From the NCBI GenBank assembly GCA_013368315.1, contig JAACJM010000080.1, positions 124,001 through 188,000 on the forward strand: 64,000 bases of DNA, in the 5' to 3' direction. The notes beneath the pieces were generated by a model. The model had not been told where the DNA came from. It worked only from the letters and a program-made list of their open reading frames with translations, and did no database searches. This stretch comes from Tetrapyrgos nigripes (Eukaryota; Basidiomycota; Agaricomycetes; Agaricales; Campanellaceae). This document shows, in pieces, positions 20,992 through 30,721 of this stretch. Each line of letters begins with the position of its first letter. Position 1 is the first letter of the stretch. A program made the translations under genes and the position numbers.

Positions 20992-21971
20992 TTCTGGTGC
21001 CGGTGCCGGTGCCGACGCGCCGCAATAAATGCTGATGCGACCACCGACGTGACTTTCCCACCTCCCGCCTCACAATCTCGATTTGCGACTGCTCACTGCC
21101 AAGTAAACTCATGGTATTTGACTTCACCTTGTAAATTGTTTCTATTTTGATGTGTTCAAAGTATTCTGTCTTCCGGATTTCACTCCCAAACGTCCTACCG
21201 GAATCAGAATGTTCTTGGGTGTATGTGTTGGCGCTGAATGAGGGGAGTGGGAGATTGGAGTTCAAAATTGGCTCAACTGGCCGCCACCCAAAGATCAGAG
21301 TGAGGGAATGGAGAAGCCGTCACCAGTCTAAGAAATTTAGGCCGGTGCATTTGATGAAGGTAAATGGTCGGCATGCAGCATATGCCGTCGGTGAGTTCTT
21401 TAGTTCTCTACTTGCAGAAAGAACTTACCGTCCTTTCAGAGAAGGAAGCGCACCGCCAGTTACTGTGTTACGCCACTAAGATCATTAGGCCATGTCCCGA
21501 CTGCCGCACCCATCATCAGGAGGAGTTTCTGATGAAGATGCCCTTTGGATTGAAGGAGGTTCGCGACGCCATCGACACGGCGAAGCGAATTGTCGAGACG
21601 AGGAGACTTGCGTGGATTTGATACATTCTTTTTTACTATTTTGCTGTCGCTTTGCTCTTTGTCTTGCTATAAATATCTCGCTTTCGCTGTTGTATTTAGT
21701 ACTTATAGTTGTACACATGTATATAGTTATAGCATTATAGACTATATAGTCATTCTTGTATTCCTCAGATGGACCACTGAGCTTCCCTAGCAACAGCTAT
21801 ATTTCAGATTTCAGATCTATCTATGTACACGGAGTAGATTAACCCTATGTACTTGGGCCCTCTGTACCTGGGCCCTACAGGTTTGATCACTGGACGAGTT
21901 GAAAGGTCGGCTCTGTGTCGGCTTCCCATGAGGAAGCCAGAGGCTGGCTTCCCATGAGCTCGCCTCCAGTG
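20992..21971. repeat. Right terminal inverted repeat (980 bp)
   Basis: Reverse complement of 1642-2594. Near its outer end an extra 26 bp duplicates a CATGGGAAGCC-containing unit (21925-21955), lengthening this arm. Substitutions relative to the left arm are mainly CG here versus CA/TG there, or the reverse. The arm is followed by TAA, the target duplication. Confidence 0.9.
21150..21621 (+). CDS. T5orf172/GIY-YIG-like small protein, copy B (in right TIR)
   Basis: Two exons (21150-21390 and 21440-21621) with a 49-nt intron give 140 aa, nearly identical to copy A. Visible elements: W23-V-Y-V-L (GIY position), F38-K-I-G41 (YIG position), R45, basic helix 52-64, E81 in EKEAH with the phase-1 intron inside its codon, and CPDC at 99-102. 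The only clear coding difference upstream is TAA in place of CAA, which removes the longer N-terminus possible in copy A and favours the MCSKYS start. It is read outward toward the transposon end, the mirror image of copy A. Function unknown; predicted DNA-binding or cleaving module. Confidence 0.7.
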
Positions 21972-21974
21972 TAA
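21972..21974. repeat. Target-site duplication TAA, right copy
   Basis: TAA immediately after the terminal CCAGTG, identical to 1639-1641. The next bases (TGTCCTTTCCTTTGCAG) are the 3' end of the interrupted oxidoreductase intron. Confidence 0.85.
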
Positions 21975-21991
21975 TGTCCTTTCCTTTGCAG

Positions 21992-22030
21992 AGCTGTTGA
22001 ATGACCCCGAAATTGACGTTATTTACAACC
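21992..22030 (+). pseudogene. Gfo/Idh/MocA-like oxidoreductase, 3' fragment
   Basis: After the TTTGCAG acceptor (21985-21991) the exon reads ELLNDPEIDVIYN, the conserved segment that follows the first Rossmann half in Gfo/Idh/MocA enzymes. Its phase fits the exon that ends at 1595. The match ends at about 22030, where the TRAPP pseudogene begins on the other strand. Only about 39 bp remain, so the gene was already truncated, or was later cut here. Confidence 0.65.
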
Positions 22031-22868
22031 TGGTGTGTATACCGTATTTTTCTGGTTCTCTGCTGTGACTCCAGCAGTAGAGTAGCCTAGCTGTTGCAAA
22101 TTAAAGCACCTTTGATCAGGCCCACGGGCATTGTGACGTACTCTGATAGAAGGGATGAATGCAAGATATGGTCAAAGTGAAGCAATACTTACAAGTTTGG
22201 CTTTGCATGTAGCATCGGCCTGTCCTTCCCAAGATGATAAACATTGTCTTGCAAAACGTAGATGCCCTGGATTGACTTAGTGAGCTGGAATACCTTGAGG
22301 GATGGGGTAAAAACGCACCCTATGGTTCGTCCGCAGGTTGTCCACTTGTCTATCCCAACACGCTGCCCACAGATCCTTGCATACAAATTTGATGACATCC
22401 AAGGTTTCTGTAAATAGAGATCTGTCCCGACATAATCTAAGGACAGTTAGAGTGGTATTGATTACACTGTAAAGAGGTATACGTACCTCTCTGCAAAGTT
22501 CGTGCCAACATGCAATCCGATAGCTTCAAGACGCGTTCTGATAGCTTCTTCCTCTTCATCCACTGCAGCATTTTTCCCTGAACGAGAATTGAGACTGATG
22601 GTCGAGTCTCTGGGGTTTTCGGTCTTTAGGGGCAAAGTCGATAGTGCAGGTTGTGGTGGTGGGATCAGTCCGGCATCGACCATTTCTTTTTCTATATCCT
22701 CTTGGACCGAGCAGTCACTACAGCTGAAGATTCACGTAGAGTGTTGACGACATCAATCAAGAAATAGTCCATTATTGCGCCGTCGACATAGCGCATTGGC
22801 GGATTGGCAGTGACCAGCGAGCTGGCGGATTTGGAGCTCGAGATCTGTATGGAAGGGCGACTGGACAT
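22019..22868 (-). pseudogene. TRAPP complex subunit Trs33/TRAPPC6-like pseudogene
   Basis: The reading starts MSSRPSIQISSS, then YVDGAIMDYFLIDVVNTLRESSAVVTARSKRI. A 2-nt TA insertion near 22692 shifts the frame, after which EKEMVDAGLIPPPQP...EEEEAIRTRLEAIGLHVGTNFAER is in another frame. Introns (GTACGT..CCTTAG and GTGCGT..ATCCAG) lead to LCRDRSLFTETLDVIKFVCKDLWAACWDRQVDNLRTNHR and GIYVLQDN. The C-terminus VTMPVGLIKGAL...LGYSTAGVTAE is again shifted by small insertions near 22090. These are the hallmark segments of the Bet3-fold subunit Trs33/TRAPPC6 of the vesicle-tethering TRAPP complex. At least two frameshifts mean this copy cannot work; the essential gene must exist elsewhere. Confidence 0.8.
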
Positions 22869-23347
22869 GGTGGTTGATGGAAGAGGAGACATGGCGAGTA
22901 GTTGTACCAATGGATGATCTTCATGGGCTCCCAGAAACAAGTGCACTGACAGCGGATGAAGTTTGGACTATACGAGGCACAGTCTGAGTGGAAGTTTGAA
23001 GCAAGGAATGAAATAGCGAGTGCTGTGGGCAAGTCGTAGATTGCACCAGAGACTTGAAGTGTCAATGGCAATCTGATGCCAAGTGCTGCACAATGAACTG
23101 AGAGAGAGTGGAGGGTAACTCTGCATTATCCTCATGTGGAGAACTTTGTTGGTTGACCTTCACAGAGGATTCCAAAAATACGGGCTAACAGCTCGATGGG
23201 CAAAGATGAAGGAATGGCCAGTTGGGATGGCAAACGTCCAAATCTACACCCAAGAATGTACATACAATGCAGATACGAAAGCAAGAAACATGATAGCAAA
23301 CAGAAAACAATGATGCTAAAAAAAAAGAGGAGAAAAGCCCCAATTGC

Positions 23348-23833
23348 TCAGCCAACAAGTTCCCTCGCCCTATCAATGGCGTCGCAGGCATCTCTCAATC
23401 CAAATGCTGCTTTGAAGACGAATTCCTCTCGGTGCTTTGAAGAGCAATTCGGGCAAGCGCCATTGCTTTTGTGGGTATATTTAAGTACTTGCTGATGAGC
23501 TTTGTGTTCTGAAACATTTGTGAGTGAAAAGACTGATGGATACTCTCAAAACGTACCGATACTGAACATTCTCTCTTCGCTGACCCGAACCGAATATACC
23601 AGTTTGAATCCCTTCGACTTGTCTTTGCACCTCCACTCCTGCAGTCTGTGTCTCGGTGTGCGACAGGTACAGCCGATTTTGCAGGCTTTGCCATTTCTAA
23701 ATGACAGGATGTACACCCAAGCATCCCTCTTCACCCTAGCAGAAACTGGCCTATCCACCCAGTCATGGAAAACCAGAAACTTGTGGAAACGGTGAATGAA
23801 TGATATGTAGAGTAGCATATCACGTACCACCAT
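23348..23833 (-). CDS. T5orf172/GIY-YIG-like small protein, copy C (diverged)
   Basis: Exons 23557-23779 and 23348-23508 join over a 48-nt intron (GTACGT..TTTCAG). With an optional first mini-exon (ATGGTG, 23828-23833, then a 48-nt GTACGT intron that is itself open in frame) the product is about 129 aa. Motifs in order: AWVYILSF, CKIGCTCRTPRHR, the basic QEWRCKDKSKGFK, EHKAH with the conserved Glu split by the phase-1 intron, and CPNC...HREEF. The end, AFGLRDACDAIDRARELVG, parallels AFGLKEVRDAIDTAKRIVE of copies A and B. It is unbroken, lies outside the 20-kb element and is not in an evident terminal repeat. The start codon is uncertain. Confidence 0.65.
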
Positions 23834-23899
23834 GGGTACGTGAATGTATTTGGGGCTTTGAGGACGTGTAGGCCCAGGCGGCAATGACAGAGGCAGGAG

Positions 23900-24980
23900 G
23901 CAGTGACCAAAGCGTCGGTCACGTGATTATTGCTCGCGTCAATTCCTTCCTCCCAACTCCCTCTCATTTCCTTCCTTTCCCTCTCCTTCTCCCTACAATC
24001 TTTCTACACCTCCAATCCCAACTCCAACTCTATGCTGAAAATACAAAAATATCCACTCGGCAGAAAGGCATACAGAAACTTTCGGCATGCCAGAATTCCT
24101 CGTCTTCTTCTTAAAACTCGAGACCCCAATTGATGGCGAAGGATATATAATATGAAGAGTTTGAGGGGGAGGCCATTTCCTGGTATTGGTATGTCGACAC
24201 TGGGGATGGGGATGGGTTCTCCGAGCCCGAGTCTGTGAAGAGGGGAATTGGTACCGGTACCGGTGGTGGTAGCGAGGAAGGGATGCTTATGGAGGTCTTG
24301 GAGAGGAGGGATTTGAAGAGGAGGATGTGCAAAGGGCCAAGGCCTGTCGACGTCGAAGCCAATGCCAATGCCAAAGTGAGAATACAAATCAGTGTCGACC
24401 ACTTCCACAATCCTACTAGTCTCGTTCTCGTTCACCTCTACTTTGCTCCAAATGCATTTGTCAGTAAAAACAAAGCCATGACAAGGGAACGCATGTTTTT
24501 GGGTGCTTTGGTGAATGCGTATTCGGGGCCAGATGGAGGTGAAGATTTCGCTGAATGTGATCAGGATGTAACTGCAGTGCGATTAAGTAGTTTTAGTATC
24601 AGTTTAAAAACTAAAAGTGACTTGAAAAGACTCACGATCTACTTTGTATCCAAATGTTGAGAGGAGAAACAGCGTCACAGTTGACAGCGTTGGCAAATTT
24701 CCTGCATGGGGATGTCTGCGACGAGTGGAGATGAAGGTTAGCATCATTTGGTACACCATGTAAAGACATGGTGGCAGCCTGAGACGTTATATTATTCGTC
24801 TGGCCGTAAGGGAGCCCTGAACATTGGTCAGAACCATAAAAACGAAATCGCGATGGGTCCTCTGCTGGAATCAGACAGAGACGACTCAGACTCACAGTAG
24901 ATAGGATACCAAACAAAAACCGAACACGCCTTAATCCCCCTCCTCACCCCATCTACCTAATTATCATCAAACGTCATCCA
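23900..24980. other. Region with no supported gene
   Basis: Several overlapping open frames exist on both strands (for example 24004-24435 minus and 24235-24660 plus), but none shows a recognisable motif, and splice-site logic does not favour one strand. GGTACCGGTACCGGTG at 24251-24266 is a small self-complementary CG-rich motif. Confidence 0.4.
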
Positions 24981-24989
24981 CAACAGTCA

Positions 24990-25478
24990 TTGTCCCGGCT
25001 TTTGCTTGCTTGGTTTAGCATTCTCCCAAAAATCATCAGCTCGAAAGTTTTTGTACAGTCGGATTGGATTAGCTGTCCACCGGCTCTTGGCAGCGAATTG
25101 CCAAAGACGAAAGACGGTGGCTATGACAGAGCCTGCGGGTGGAGTACGGTTGTAGTTGTTACGGCCGGCCCATGGGAGGGATTAGACCTTGAACCTCCAC
25201 CAGACGAACTCGCTCCTGGGCTGGAGGGAAGGTCGACGTGGACCTGTGGACCTGTGGAGGCCAACATGGATCCGGACTTGTCCATAGAACGCACTGAAAT
25301 GGAAGAATTGGGCAAAAAAGACGGTGGTGGGGAGCCAAGTGGAGGTGAAGATGGTATGGATGTAGAGATGGTCGAACCAGAAGACGACCCAGCGTCAGAA
25401 CTACTGCTGAGAGGGGGTAAGGGAGGCCTAGCTTCTAGTTTGTACGTGGAGGTCCAGAAGCTGGTGCTCCCTGCATAA
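24990..25478 (-). pseudogene. Ser/Pro-rich protein fragment
   Basis: The minus strand carries LSSSSDAGSSSGSTISTSIPSSPPLGSPPPSFLPNSSISVRSMDKSGSMLASTGPQVHVDLPSSPGASSSGGGSRSNPSHGPAVTTTTVLHPQALS, a TAG, then in frame PPSFVFGNSLPRAGGQLIQ. The composition is typical of disordered regions in fungal regulators. The TAG at about 25121-25123 may come from CAG. There is no domain to name it by, and strand choice rests only on composition. Confidence 0.25.
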
Positions 25479-25964
25479 GCATGTGAAACTTGAGAATAGG
25501 AAGAGCCGGTAATGCACCTTTTAAATCAAATCCTGGCTTCCTGAACCCGTGCATATCTTCGCCAACCTTTCTTCCATGCACAATCCTTCAAGCCAACGAA
25601 GAAGATCCGCCATCGCACCTTCTTCAATATTCACGAAGATATCCTTGGGTGCATCGGAAGGAGAGTTGGGTCTCGTACAGTGAAGTTGAAGGATGTGAAC
25701 AGAAAAGTCATCGCGTTTGGTTTGCTGGCAAGCAGAGAAATGACTCCAGGAGCCTTTTCGAGAGGAAGAAGCCTCTTACTGTTCACAATTAGTTGTCAAA
25801 GGCATTAACAATGCAGGAAGAGAGTGACGAACTAGGAATCGGTTTTCTCTCCTTCGCCCTGACCATGATAGCTCGTGACAGGAAGAGAGGGATGTTGGAA
25901 GCACGGCACTATTTGTCTCTGTTGGTGTCCCTGCTCTTTCCTCCCTGATGCAACAACCAACGCC

Positions 25965-26871
25965 ATGGAGGGCAATGCTCGACAAGAGAAACATGAATCC
26001 TTCGACGCTATCGTCAGCTACCTAGCCCCAGGCAAAACATTTGATAGATTACTCAACGGTACATTACTATACTTCTAGTTCGTTTTGCCCCATTACACTT
26101 CAGCGCAGAAAATTCCCTAGCAGAAACCAAACAAGTTGTCCGAAGAAAACTCAATCTTGCTGACAGCGTGTCTATACATCTTGCACAACATCATGGCGAA
26201 CGAAATATTGAGCTTGAAGACGGTATGACCGGATCCTCTCACTCAGCACAGAGCTAAATGAGTGAGTGAAGAAGAAGATTTCGATGCTTTCTGCCTCGCA
26301 GCACGCAGGTCGGGTTTTGTAGAGGTTGAAGTCACTCTTTTATCAGTGTGTCAAACCTCCCATTCCTGCCTGCCATTTGTTTAAATCCTTTTCAGAGCAC
26401 CAGCTCTGGCATTCCCACTCAACGAGTCACCAGTGGCTTGAACTATTGGCTGTATGACCCCAATACCCAGAGCTGGAAGTATGGGGCAACTACCTCGACC
26501 GCCCAGAAGCGCTGCGACCAGATCAATAGTCAGTGCAAAACCAACTATGAAGTCGTTGTTTATGTGGAATCTGATGATATATTTGCAACCGGTGAGCATT
26601 GTGTCTCTTCAATTGGTATATTCTACTTACATACCTGTTATCAGAACGATTTGCGCATGCTCTATTTCACGCCCAAAACCTCGCAATCCCAGCTGTGCAA
26701 TGCCGTGGTTGTAAGTCTGCATTGTTCCTCTTGCACGTTAATGGATCCCAATTGTCAAAAGGTCATCATATTCACCGAGAACTATTTCATCTCGGTACTT
26801 GTTCCCAAGCAACCGTGCTCAATGCCACACGCTATCTGCATCTCGCTATTGCATTCGGTGTCCAATTTTGA
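25965..26871 (+). CDS. Intact five-exon T5orf172-like protein with N-terminal extension, 234 aa (copy D)
   Basis: Exons 25965-26058, 26109-26222, 26272-26345, 26396-26591 and 26645-26871 join with introns of 49-53 nt and no stop, giving exactly 235 codons. Residues 1-94 form an extension (FDAIVSYLAPGKTFDRLLNENSLAETKQVVRRKLNLADSVSIHLAQHHGERNIELEDEEDFDAFCLAARRSG) that reads like a small ubiquitin- or PB1-like fold. The rest is a distant T5orf172 domain: N110-Y-W-L-Y, W121-K-Y-G124 (YIG position), TSTAQKRCDQINSQCKTNYEVVVYVESDDIFAT, E160-R-F-A-H and C179-R-G-C182. The last intron is phase 1 within the Glu160 codon, the same place as in copies A-C. T5orf172 proteins are predicted DNA-binding or nuclease modules; the fused N-terminal part is unusual. 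I see no sign of decay. Confidence 0.75.
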
Positions 26872-28480
26872 GAAGAGCACTTTGGCTTTCTTCTGGTGAT
26901 CACTAATCCTGCATCAAAGTTGTCGTGTACATGCTGTCTCAATGTTTTCTTGTTTTTGCTCTGATTTCAAGTAATCAAATGTTATGGATGTATATGATGC
27001 ATGATACATGGTAACATAGTAACTTCTTCACGTGGTTATTGCTATGGGTATAAGAAGGCAATGTGAGATACAGATGAAGAGGGACATGGGACAGTGAGAC
27101 ACGGTGAGAGAGAGGCACGCAAGGAGACAGTCAGGCCAAGGAAATGGTCTTTTCAGCTTCTTCTCTAGCTGACTGCTGCTCCAAAGCCCTTGCCTCCAGC
27201 TGTAAGGAGTGAAGACAGGACCCAGACTAGCCTGTCAAATGCACCTGATAAGCTATGCTGAGTGGAAGGCTTCTGGCACATTCTAAGAGAGCTGAACGGT
27301 CTTTCGGGGTTCAGAGAGGAGCCAGGGGATCCACGAGGAGGTGCAGACCAGCCAAGGCATCGCCAAATGAAAGTCATCGCCACATTCTTAGTCACATTAA
27401 CCCTCAGTGGCCTGTCCCAGCACTTCCCAAGTCATTTAGAAATGGTGCCATTACGCATGTCTCAGGTTTGGGACCTGGCAGCTACCACTGGCCTCGAAAT
27501 GAGGATCCCGAGTATTTGACTGATATTCGTATCACACCACGATGGGACTTTGACGAAGCATAGCTGGACTCTTGGTTGGTGAAGGAATAATGATATATAA
27601 GAGGGTGGTAGAGAATGCGAAGACGTAGGCTCTGAAACAAGAATGTGATTGAGGTCAGATGGGACAAACGATAGTACATGACATGCAGAACGTACAGAGA
27701 AAACAGTCCCAAGGCCCATTCTCCTATCTTCTCATCATGTCATGTTGAAATTGCGCGACGTTAGACTATTTCAGTGACCCCGTGACCCAAAACATTGCGA
27801 AATCGAAGATGATGTGCCAGTCGAGACAGACGGCCACCTGGAAGAGGAAATACAACCCGACGAGCCCCAGGACCCAGAGTCAGTTGTGATAAGCTATAAA
27901 GAATGAAAAAAAGTGTACCCCCGGTTGGGATATGTGAGCCTCCAATGCACACCATAACCACCAGAGCTTCACCAGTCCGTGCTCCAGGAAACCCCGATAA
28001 CGACGTTGGAAAGGTACCAACCCAATGAGAAATGGCCAGTGTCATATGTCTCGGTTTGATCGTTCTGGACAACGTCTACAGGGACTGGGGCAGTCGGACT
28101 CGCGTTTGTCATCGATAACGACCTGGGAAACTAGGTAGAGAAGGTCCCAAACATTGGAAAAAAATTCCAGAATAAAAATCCGCATGTACGTTGAGGACAT
28201 AATGCCCTCAACGCCCAAACCACTGAGACCAGCACCAAGCTGCGCCCATCAGCGGATTCCTAGCCCCAATAGACTTCGCTAACAATGCCCGAAGCATTTC
28301 AATCCAGCCGAAAACGACTTGGCATGTATGTCTTCAGGGTCTCCGTATGAGTAACTGTCTTCAAAAAGATCTTTACTATACACTGACTTCAAACAGGGAC
28401 TCCAAGACTTCGTCTACCGAGTTTGCAAAGCCTGACAGAAAAAAAAAATCAGATTACGATCATGAAGAGACGCCGCTGCA
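26872..28480. other. Long stretch without a supported gene
   Basis: Short open frames (for example 27255-27563 plus, 27165-27395 minus) have no recognisable motif and no consistent intron structure. GA-rich runs near 27080-27130. It may contain untranslated sequence and further unrecognised relics. Confidence 0.4.
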
Positions 28481-28482
28481 AC

Positions 28483-28920
28483 TCACTGAGAGATCCAACG
28501 AGTCACATACTCCATTATGGACCACCGCATATGCTTCAGATCAATCCTCAACAATCTATCATCCTCGTTCCATCTATTCTGTGTCCATTCTTCGTCTCCC
28601 AAAAAATCCTTAAAGTAGACCAAACGAGCCCTCAGAATAGCAGAATGCATGTAAACCTCCTTTCCTTCAGCCCTGTAAAGCGACGTCCGGATGTGTGGCT
28701 GATGAAGCATCCACATGTGCCTTGGGAGCACCAGGTTTAGGCAATGTATTAGGGTGAGGATGTGAATGGGAAGCGTCTGGTTGGGATTGCCATAAAAAGT
28801 TCCTCGACTGCTATCCATCTCACTGCCATGTTCTACCCCGTCCAATTCTACCTCCTGCGCACTACGCAACGCACTTGTCTGTATATCCAAATTCTTCGGC
28901 CTGGTTTCTGAGGCCACCCA
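28483..28920 (-). pseudogene. BTB/POZ-domain protein fragment
   Basis: The frame ends with EVYMHSAILRARLVYFKDFLGDEEWTQNRWNEDDRLLRIDLKHMRWSIMEYVTRWI, which follows the BTB pattern (hAH.avLaaRs.yF...F...W.......I.l.dm.w.vme.vl.f.Y). The preceding part is low-information and the frame stops soon after the domain's middle, so only the central BTB segment survives. BTB domains usually mediate dimerisation or cullin-3 binding. Confidence 0.5.
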
Positions 28921-29379
28921 TGCTCCAAACCCATAAGATGACGTCCCCAGCCCATTCGTCGGAGGATTAGGAGTGCAATGAGGATCCCATCAACCTGATG
29001 AATATGCTGAAATAAATGTGCCCCAATCACAAAAGAAGTTGCTGTATTTTTATCTTGGTTGCGCTGAAGAAATAGTAGTAGGCTGAAGCAATGATCCAGG
29101 TCCCGCTGAAGGCTGCAGCGGCTGAGCTTCGTCGGAGACAAAGGAGGTCGTGCGTATGAAGGTTGAATCATTTATGTGGCCATCAGAAGTGAGAACTGGG
29201 TCAGCGAGGTGTCGGGGCCATGGAATGGGGTCTCGAGACGGATTGGTCTGACTCTTCGTCTTCGGTGACGGTCTGCATTGCAGGTGAGAGTGGTTGACCC
29301 CTCATCGGTGATACGCCTGCCAAAAACTCGACTAGAACGAGTTAAAAAGCGTACATATATCAAGTATACGGATATATTA

Positions 29380-30520
29380 TGTCTGTTTACTAGGGAATAA
29401 GGACTGAAGCGAGCCCAATCTATCAGTTAAAGTGATTCTAGAGGCAACGTTTGCGAGCGCGATACGAAATAAGGATAAGTAGCCTTGAGAGGATGGTACA
29501 TAAGTCCCTCAAGCTACTAAGTTCGATGTTCGAGTACTAGACTGCTCGTATACGTTTATACGTACATACCCAAGGCACTTGTTCACGAGTAGCCACCTCG
29601 CGAGCAGTATAAGTATGCGTTACCTCTATTCACGATCCATGGGATTACCAATGTGACATAGACTCAAGAAGATAAGATACAAGACTAAAAGAGATGAATG
29701 ATAACAAGGAGAAACCTCGGATAGGTGCCTTCGCGAAGTATCCCGGAGACATTCCGATAGTTCGCGAACCTGGTTAGATCTACTCAAGCTAAAGCTAAGA
29801 TCGTTGTGATGTTGCCAAATGATCAAGATCTACCTCACCCCTCCTAAAGACACCAAAGAAGATAGTTCCGACGGATCTAGAGACTTACTGAGGCCCTCTA
29901 GAGGACTCTAGTAGGGATGGAGATATCGGAACCTATGAAAGACCACTCACGAGCATTGGAAGAGGTTCGCATGTGATACCCAATGAGGTTACCGGTACGA
30001 GTACCGCTCTAGACCTCCATTACCAAGAAGCTAGCATGTGCTACATATACCCTGGCCCTCTCACGAGGACTCTGTACATATTCTGATTGGACGATTCATG
30101 TAAATACTGTTCGCATATCTCTCTCCTTAGTTACTTTCATTCAATCTCTTGTGTTTCACTATATAATATTGCGGACTTTAAATAATATTAGCTACTGTAC
30201 AGTTCTAGGACCTCTAGAGTATAAAAGGACGAAGTACTCGTAGCTAGAAAACCAGATTAGTACTTGCGTGTATTGCTGCGGATTCTGGATAACTCTCGAG
30301 AGAAGATTAGGTCTCTCGCTTGCCCAGGCCAGCTTTATATCAATAGGAATTTCTACAAAAACCCAAAACTTTAAAGACTCGAACATTAGTTCACCCTAAG
30401 ACAAAGATTGTTGTGATTGCATTGGCATATTGGCCCCATATTGTGTTTATTGAACTTAGGCATATTGGCCTCATTGTGTTATTGAAGATCTAGGCAATTG
30501 GCCTCTTATTGTGTTTATCT
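29380..30520. repeat. CTAG-rich, LTR-like stretch with 3' tandem repeat
   Basis: Composition differs from its surroundings: CTAG, CGAG and GTAC words are frequent and there is no coding signal. A TATA box (GAGTATAAAAGG) sits at about 30215-30227. From 30427 to 30513 three imperfect ~38-bp units of the form AGGCATATTGGCCTCATTGTGTTATTGAA follow one another. TATA box plus downstream repeats and no gene is what a solo LTR of a retrotransposon looks like, but I could not find clear TG..CA ends or a target duplication. Confidence 0.35.
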
Positions 30521-30721
30521 CGAAGTCAAGAAGACTGTCAATTGTGACCATTGTTATTGTTGAACCCCCTATTGTTCCCCAATCGGTTCTAGAGCCATTT
30601 ACCTTTAAGCTACACAAGTTATACGAGTGTTCTGCCACTTTGGATCACCTCGCATTATATAGCAGGATTGGTGTTTGCGTGTTTTTGGTGTTGTTAGCTT
30701 CGATCTTCAAAGCTATTAGCA

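Larger units (their letters stand above)
1642..21971. mobile_element. 20.3-kb CACTA-type transposon with long gene-bearing terminal inverted repeats
   Basis: The ends are 5'-CACTGGAGGCGAGC and its reverse complement, flanked by TAA duplications. The terminal inverted repeats are long (1642-2594 and 20992-21971) and each contains a complete T5orf172/GIY-YIG gene reading outward. Near the ends lie subterminal GGGCCC-containing repeats (GGGCCCAGGTAC, GGGCCCAAGTAC), as CACTA elements usually have. Between the arms are a Tnp2-type transposase pseudogene, an F-box gene, a 930-codon acidic protein gene, small repeats and fragments of several host-type genes (Kelch, DUF6535, RGS, beta-glucan synthase). 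CACTA elements are known to capture gene pieces; whether these came by capture or by later nested insertion is not decided. With its transposase broken it is presumably non-autonomous now. An alternative is two inverted CACTA copies whose outer ends bracket unrelated DNA, but the matching TAA and the reconstructed host intron argue for one insertion. Confidence 0.8.

Noticed and set aside
24004..24435. Minus-strand 143-codon frame (MNENETSRIVEV...)
   Set aside because: It overlaps an equally long plus-strand frame; neither has a recognised motif or splice support.
29380..30520. Complete LTR retrotransposon
   Set aside because: No gag, reverse transcriptase or integrase frame and no paired LTR were seen anywhere in the window.
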